Source: Lachnospiraceae bacterium UBA7054
Lineage (GTDB): Bacteria > Bacillota > Clostridia > Lachnospirales > Lachnospiraceae
DNA length: 28,748 nt
Direction: 5' to 3'
Assembly: GCA_002492725.1 (NCBI GenBank)
Contig: DLAF01000033.1
Span: 1-28,748 of the forward strand
How positions within the stretch are numbered: the first letter of the stretch is position 1; each line of letters begins with the position of its first letter. The notes beneath the pieces are model-generated. The model did not search any database. It saw only the letters and a list, made by a program, of their open reading frames with translations, and had not been told where the DNA came from. Shown piece after piece: positions 25,061-28,748 of this stretch. The position numbers were made by a program, and so were the translations under genes.

Positions 25061-25229
25061 TAAGATAAATAAGTTGGCAGTCAACGAGAAAAAGAGCAGG
25101 GTAACTGCTCAAATATCGCAGTATGTGTGTTGTAAAGAAGTAAAACGGTATTCTTTTCCATCAGCATCTTTTCAAGGCTGTAGACGGGCGATAGAGGGGC
25201 TGATGGCAGAGCGCAGGAAAGGGAAATAG
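25011..25229 (+). CDS. Small ORF overlapping the VgrG1 end (72 aa)
   Basis: The ATG at 25011 is preceded by AAAGGAG 6 bases upstream, an excellent site that lies inside the second VgrG1 repeat. The product begins MSDTVMNGAIGKSPIIDKIN, has two adjacent cysteines (YVCCKEVKRYSF) and ends basic (AERRKGK). It has no known motif. It could be a small effector or adaptor tied to the VgrG extension, or a remnant of a longer gene. The 50-base overlap and the ribosome site support translation; the function is unknown. Confidence 0.6.
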   Translation: MSDTVMNGAIGKSPIIDKINKLAVNEKKSRVTAQISQYVCCKEVKRYSFPSASFQGCRRAIEGLMAERRKGK

Positions 25230-25236
25230 TAAGCAA

Positions 25237-25707
25237 ATGTTGCTTTTTGATGAGCAGTTGTATGTGGATATGCCTGAATCCTATCAGGAGATGAGCCAAG
25301 ATAGGATAGACGCATTATATCCCTATGAAGTGAAACAAGAGATTATATTAGAAAGAGCACAGACGGGCAGTTTTTGCACTTTCTCCCTGTTTGAAGATCA
25401 GGGAATCTTGGATAGTCAGGTGGAAAGTGCGATACATTACGTTTCTAAGATAGTAACCAGGCTATATCCGTCCTGCCTGTTAGAAGAAGAACAGACAATG
25501 CCTTGTGCGGAGGGGGCTTGTGGTTGGTTTGCTTTTAAAACGATAGCCGCTGAAGGAGAGCTATATAACGTGATGTATATTTTCCCAGTAAATGGACACA
25601 TGATGTTTGGAACAATGGGATGCAGGATGGAAGATGAGCAGGAGAAAGAACAGTTGATGGAGATCATGAGATCCCTGAAGGCACAAAAAAGGAAAAGAAA
25701 ATTATAG
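25237..25707 (+). CDS. DcrB/DUF1795-like protein, possible effector chaperone (Eag-like) 1
   Basis: A 156-residue soluble alpha/beta protein without signal peptide. The order of elements, an N-terminal 'V-x-x-P-x-x-Y' strand (YVDMPESYQEM), YPYEVKQEI, a central GWFAFKT strand and a final FGTMGCRM...EIMRSLK helix, fits the DcrB/DUF1795 fold, whose members include Eag chaperones that hold effector transmembrane segments and load them onto VgrG. It is followed at once by a paralogue, and the pair sits between two VgrG genes. No strong ribosome site precedes the ATG. The fold call is from pattern, not from a search; an immunity role is the main alternative. Confidence 0.65.
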   Translation: MLLFDEQLYVDMPESYQEMSQDRIDALYPYEVKQEIILERAQTGSFCTFSLFEDQGILDSQVESAIHYVSKIVTRLYPSCLLEEEQTMPCAEGACGWFAFKTIAAEGELYNVMYIFPVNGHMMFGTMGCRMEDEQEKEQLMEIMRSLKAQKRKRKL

Positions 25708-25714
25708 GAATGGT

Positions 25715-26308
25715 ATGAAACAGGAAGACTTCGTTGATGTGAGAATAATCCAATTGCAGGAAATATATCAGAATATGACGGCAGAGTATGATCTGCTAAT
25801 GGATGAAATACCAATTCATAGGCAAAAGGTGCGTTTTAGATATGTGCCTTTGTTTGATGAGATATTCAGTATGCTGCTACCGGAAAATTTCGCGCAGATG
25901 CCGGATGAGGCGGCCAAAGCCAGATATATCAATAATTACCGACCATCAGTTATTTTGTCAGGGCCTGGATACGATGAAAATTTCGGATTTCATCTGCTGA
26001 AGGGTAAAAAGAGTGAATTAGGCAATTTGATTCAACAGATGAAAGAGACAGTTAAGCGTTATGTACCGGAAACAATATTTTACGAAGAAGGAACTGTTAT
26101 GCCGGGAGATATGGAAGTCAGATGGTTTGAGTATAAGAATTTTACGCTAGATGAAGAAACTTATAATATGCAGTTTTTGGTGCAATCAGACAGTAAATTA
26201 TTAGCGGGTACTTTTAATTGCAGGATGCGTTTTTATGAAATGTGGAAACCACTGGTACTGCAATCGTTGGATTTGATCAAAACAGGTGAGAGGGAGGATT
26301 CCAGATGA
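25715..26308 (+). CDS. DcrB/DUF1795-like protein, possible effector chaperone (Eag-like) 2
   Basis: This 197-residue protein has the same elements as its neighbour: a LPENFAQMPDEAAKARY opening, an EVRWFEYKNFTLDEETYNM strand pair and a closing FNCRMRFYEMW...SLDLIK helix, with a longer N-terminus. Two paralogues suggest two clients, for example one effector per VgrG. The stop overlaps the start of the second VgrG gene (ATGA), so the chaperone and spike would be translated together. It is A+T-rich like its neighbours. Confidence 0.65.
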   Translation: MKQEDFVDVRIIQLQEIYQNMTAEYDLLMDEIPIHRQKVRFRYVPLFDEIFSMLLPENFAQMPDEAAKARYINNYRPSVILSGPGYDENFGFHLLKGKKSELGNLIQQMKETVKRYVPETIFYEEGTVMPGDMEVRWFEYKNFTLDEETYNMQFLVQSDSKLLAGTFNCRMRFYEMWKPLVLQSLDLIKTGEREDSR

Positions 26309-27699
26309 AAGCAAATAGGGTTCGGGTCACTTATTTCGATTACATAGCAATCACAAAATTGGAAATAGACCAGAAGATAGGGGAGCATGCCGGGGCGCGG
26401 ATCCGAGGCAGTATTCGGGATAAAGATATGGAAGAATACAAAAAGCTGTTGACACAAAAAATATGGGTCTCAATCATTGCGGAGGATGAACAGGGCGAGA
26501 AAAAGACACTGATGACAGGAGTCATTGCGGGCTTTTCCTTAGAGAGTCTTCAACATGTATATACATTGGAATTGCAGTTAAAGAGTGGTACTTATCTTAT
26601 GGATGGAAAAACTCATTTTCGCGCCTTCCAGGATCAATCCATCACTTTCCTCAATGTAATGGAAGCAATCAATAAGGCATACGTAGAGTCAGGGGTTATG
26701 GCAGAAGGAAGTGTGGGTGCAACGGTCGATTTTTTGTTGCAGTACAAGGAGACGGATTGGGAATTTATCAAGAGGGTTGCCAGCCGCTTTGGTCTGGCAG
26801 TGACACCGGAAGTGGCAAAAGAAGGCGTGTACTATTATGTTGGTAATTTACAGTATGCGACCTACAAGATGAATGAAGTGCTGGATTGTCAGAGTGGAAA
26901 ATATATTGATGCATTTATGCAGAATGGAGCGAATGGGACAGGCTCCCTGAAAGAGACAGATTATATGGAATATCGTTTGTCGACCAGAGAAATATTTGGT
27001 TTGTGGGATTTCCTTACTGCGAAGGGTCAGAGTGGACATGTATACCGTATCCATAGTGAATTTAGACAGGGAGAAATGATACATACCTACTGGCTGCGTC
27101 CATCAAACGGGCTAAAAGTGCTGCAAACTTTTAATGAGAGCCAGCAGGGGTGCGCTTTTGCAGCGGAGATTAAGGCGGTTGAACAGGATAAAGTACAGAT
27201 CACTTTATTGGATGATGAAAATAGTAATCAGAACATTACCAAATGGTTTCCATATTCCACAGGTTACTCTTCGCCGGATGGTGCCGGATGGTACTGTATG
27301 CCGGAAATAGGAGACAGGGTGCGATTACAAATACCTGATGTGAAGGAAGAAAACGGATATGTAATCAGTGCAGTACATATGGATACGGATAATGACCGCA
27401 AGATACCAGATCATAAATCATTTAAGACACGATATGGAAAGGAACTTCTTTTTACGCCAGATAGTCTGGAATTTACCAACAATAAGGGAATGTCAGTTAA
27501 AATCGTGGATGGTGACGGTATACAGATTTTAAGCGATAAGGATATCAGCATTGTGGCAGGGGGAACTATGACAATATCCAGTCAGGAAGATTCCCTTGTT
27601 GTAGCCGGAACAGAGAGCGTTGATATCAGACAGAGCGGAGCAGGGCTGCATATGCAGGAAGACATCACATTTACCGGAGGACAATTTAGGATACAATGA
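26305..27699 (+). CDS. VgrG-like spike protein 2
   Basis: A 464-residue VgrG-like protein. The gp27-like part contains LQYKETDWEFIKRVASRFGL near 147-165, nearly the same as in VgrG1. The gp5-like OB domain at about 280-360 is clear: AAEIKAVEQDKVQITLLDDE, then GWYCMPEIGDRVRLQIPDV, the classic 'PEVGDEV' block. The needle (about 390-464) has the usual short repeats (GIQILSDKDISIVAGGTMTI) and ends without an effector domain. GGGAGG lies before the ATG. Two different VgrGs in one operon point to alternative tips or different cargo. VgrG2 lacks the C-terminal extension of VgrG1. Confidence 0.88.
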   Translation: MKANRVRVTYFDYIAITKLEIDQKIGEHAGARIRGSIRDKDMEEYKKLLTQKIWVSIIAEDEQGEKKTLMTGVIAGFSLESLQHVYTLELQLKSGTYLMDGKTHFRAFQDQSITFLNVMEAINKAYVESGVMAEGSVGATVDFLLQYKETDWEFIKRVASRFGLAVTPEVAKEGVYYYVGNLQYATYKMNEVLDCQSGKYIDAFMQNGANGTGSLKETDYMEYRLSTREIFGLWDFLTAKGQSGHVYRIHSEFRQGEMIHTYWLRPSNGLKVLQTFNESQQGCAFAAEIKAVEQDKVQITLLDDENSNQNITKWFPYSTGYSSPDGAGWYCMPEIGDRVRLQIPDVKEENGYVISAVHMDTDNDRKIPDHKSFKTRYGKELLFTPDSLEFTNNKGMSVKIVDGDGIQILSDKDISIVAGGTMTISSQEDSLVVAGTESVDIRQSGAGLHMQEDITFTGGQFRIQ

Positions 27700-28325
27700 A
27701 TGACCGTAGAGAAAAGATTTTAGAGGTGGCGGAGAGTCTTATTCCTGAAATATGGCAGAAAAGCAGTAAAGAACTAAGTCTATTCTGCGAAGAAAGAAGC
27801 AGGGAACTGGCGGAAGGATTTCTTTTGGCAATAGAGCAGGGAATCAGGCAGATTGTTCGAGAGGCCGGAAAGGAGGGTATGGAACAAATCCGTTATTTTC
27901 TCTTTTCCTACTTACATAGTAGCATTTTCCTCAGAAAATACCTTATTCGCCTCGAACTTGCAGGAGATGAACTATATTTGAAGGAGCCCTTGGCGGAGCT
28001 ATATTGGGATGCCGGAGATATTTACCGGCTGTTAGAAAGAGATATTGAGGAGATTCAGAAAGGAATGGAATTTAAAGTTCCAAGGATAAGAAGTTATGAA
28101 GTGGATGAGATCCGATATGCCTATGCACCCTATTATCATGGTACGGCAAAGGAGTTTATTAGGGAGATGCTGGCAGGGATAGTGGGAGACTGTGACGATC
28201 AGACAGATGAAGAAGAGAAGGATCAGGTTGTGATTCTGTTTGGAGAATATATGGGGGAAGCAGAAGTTCTTTATCGCGTAGAAAGGAAAAAGATTGATGA
28301 GATATTTCAGTATCTATGCGGATAA
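27696..28325 (+). CDS. Unknown protein in the VgrG cassette (209 aa)
   Basis: A 209-residue soluble protein, acidic and largely helical (EKILEVAESLIPEIWQKSSK), ending IDEIFQYLCG. I recognise no motif. It is coupled to VgrG2 by an ATGA overlap and overlaps the next gene by 29 bases. In type VI cassettes this position usually holds an adaptor, effector or immunity gene. Nothing in the sequence shows a catalytic site, so an adaptor or immunity role seems likelier than an enzyme. Confidence 0.75.
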   Translation: MNDRREKILEVAESLIPEIWQKSSKELSLFCEERSRELAEGFLLAIEQGIRQIVREAGKEGMEQIRYFLFSYLHSSIFLRKYLIRLELAGDELYLKEPLAELYWDAGDIYRLLERDIEEIQKGMEFKVPRIRSYEVDEIRYAYAPYYHGTAKEFIREMLAGIVGDCDDQTDEEEKDQVVILFGEYMGEAEVLYRVERKKIDEIFQYLCG

Positions 28326-28748
28326 ACGCCATATACAGCCGCGTATTCTGAAGCAAGAGCTGTTGATAAGACCGCATATACAGCAACAGCAACTGATATA
28401 TGAGGAACTGGATCAAAGGAACCATCTAAAAGTGGAACTGGAGCAGGAGATTGAGTTTATGGATATCGTGAACAGCCCAATCTTTATGGTGACCAAAGAG
28501 TTTGCAAATTTGATCAGAATATATTGTCCGGCTACAAAATTCAAATATATGGTTCTGTTTGATGAGACGAACAGAAGGGCGGTGTCCTATCAGATACCGG
28601 CGCTTCCGGAAATTGATTGTCTGGATGATGATAGTGAACTTAGCAAAGACGGTAATACGATAACGAAAGGAATACTGTGTGGAGAAAAGACAGGAAATGC
28701 ACCTATATTCAGACTAAAAGGTGCGAGAGGAAGTTACATCATGGCAAA
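28297..28748 (+). CDS. Imm11/DUF1629-like protein, cut by window edge
   Basis: The frame is open from the ATG at 28297 to the last base, giving 150 residues. GAAAGGAA lies shortly upstream. The region from about residue 55 (NSPIFMVTKEFANLI ... MVLFDETNRRAVSYQIPALP ... EIDCLDDDSE ... APIFRLKGARGSYIMA) reads like the Imm11/DUF1629 family, found as immunity proteins beside polymorphic toxins: 'YxIpnxlxxvDxLDxexS' followed by 'IFRLxGxxxxIivS'. The match is by memory of the pattern. If right, a toxin gene should lie nearby, perhaps just beyond the window. Confidence 0.55.
   Translation, partial: MRYFSIYADKRHIQPRILKQELLIRPHIQQQQLIYEELDQRNHLKVELEQEIEFMDIVNSPIFMVTKEFANLIRIYCPATKFKYMVLFDETNRRAVSYQIPALPEIDCLDDDSELSKDGNTITKGILCGEKTGNAPIFRLKGARGSYIMA

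Noticed and set aside
8537..28748. Ordinary prophage
   Set aside because: I see no integrase, terminase, portal, capsid, tape-measure or lysis gene, and the FHA, PP2C and chaperone genes do not belong to phages.
1..28748. CRISPR arrays, insertion sequences, rRNA, replication origin
   Set aside because: I found no regular spaced repeats, transposase genes or terminal inverted repeats, and no rRNA or origin sequence anywhere in the window.

Overview
The window looks like a chromosomal segment of a low-GC Gram-positive anaerobe, most likely a gut clostridium of the Lachnospiraceae type. This rests on strong AGGAGG-type ribosome binding sites, tightly overlapping genes, the style of the housekeeping genes (hisH, hisF, ung, lysA, a tRNA-Leu) and an intracellular GH67 alpha-glucuronidase. 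The assignment is by eye, not by a search.

Layout. Positions 1-3058 hold the 3' part of a gene for a highly charged single-pass membrane protein, translationally coupled to hisH and hisF (imidazole glycerol phosphate synthase). After a terminator come ung and lysA, which overlap by 8 bases. A tRNA-Leu(CAA) with its own promoter and terminator follows, then a monocistronic aguA (GH67) ending in a very strong hairpin shared with a two-gene minus-strand unit (a small exported protein and a 47-residue membrane protein).

From about 8.4 kb to the right edge, every gene lies on the plus strand with short or negative gaps. I read this as one long operon for a diverged contractile injection system (type VI-like or phage-tail-like). 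In order it encodes a secreted, membrane-anchored von Willebrand A protein; a 720-residue sheath candidate; two tandem paralogous tube (Hcp-like) candidates followed by a strong mRNA hairpin; a J-domain protein; a membrane FHA protein; a zinc-ribbon FHA protein; two PP2C-like proteins, one with a membrane segment, TPR-like repeats and a long Lys/Ala/Glu tail; an 831-residue Hsp70/actin-fold ATPase; three unrecognised proteins in the place expected for baseplate genes; then a VgrG-like spike, a 72-residue ORF, two paralogous DcrB/DUF1795-like (Eag-chaperone-like) proteins, a second VgrG-like spike, an unknown protein, and the beginning of an Imm11/DUF1629-like protein cut by the window edge.

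The genes suggest a machine built from sheath, tube and VgrG spike, controlled by phospho-threonine signalling (two FHA readers, two PP2C-like proteins, a vWA sensor; no kinase in the window) and served by a dedicated Hsp70/J-protein pair. No ClpV, TssJ/L/M or TssB is recognisable. From about 23.2 kb the DNA becomes visibly richer in A+T, so the spike/chaperone/immunity end looks like an exchangeable effector cassette on an older structural core. The best-supported parts are the two VgrG folds, the FHA and J domains, the Hsp70-like motifs and the tandem tube-like pair. The sheath and baseplate calls rest largely on gene order.
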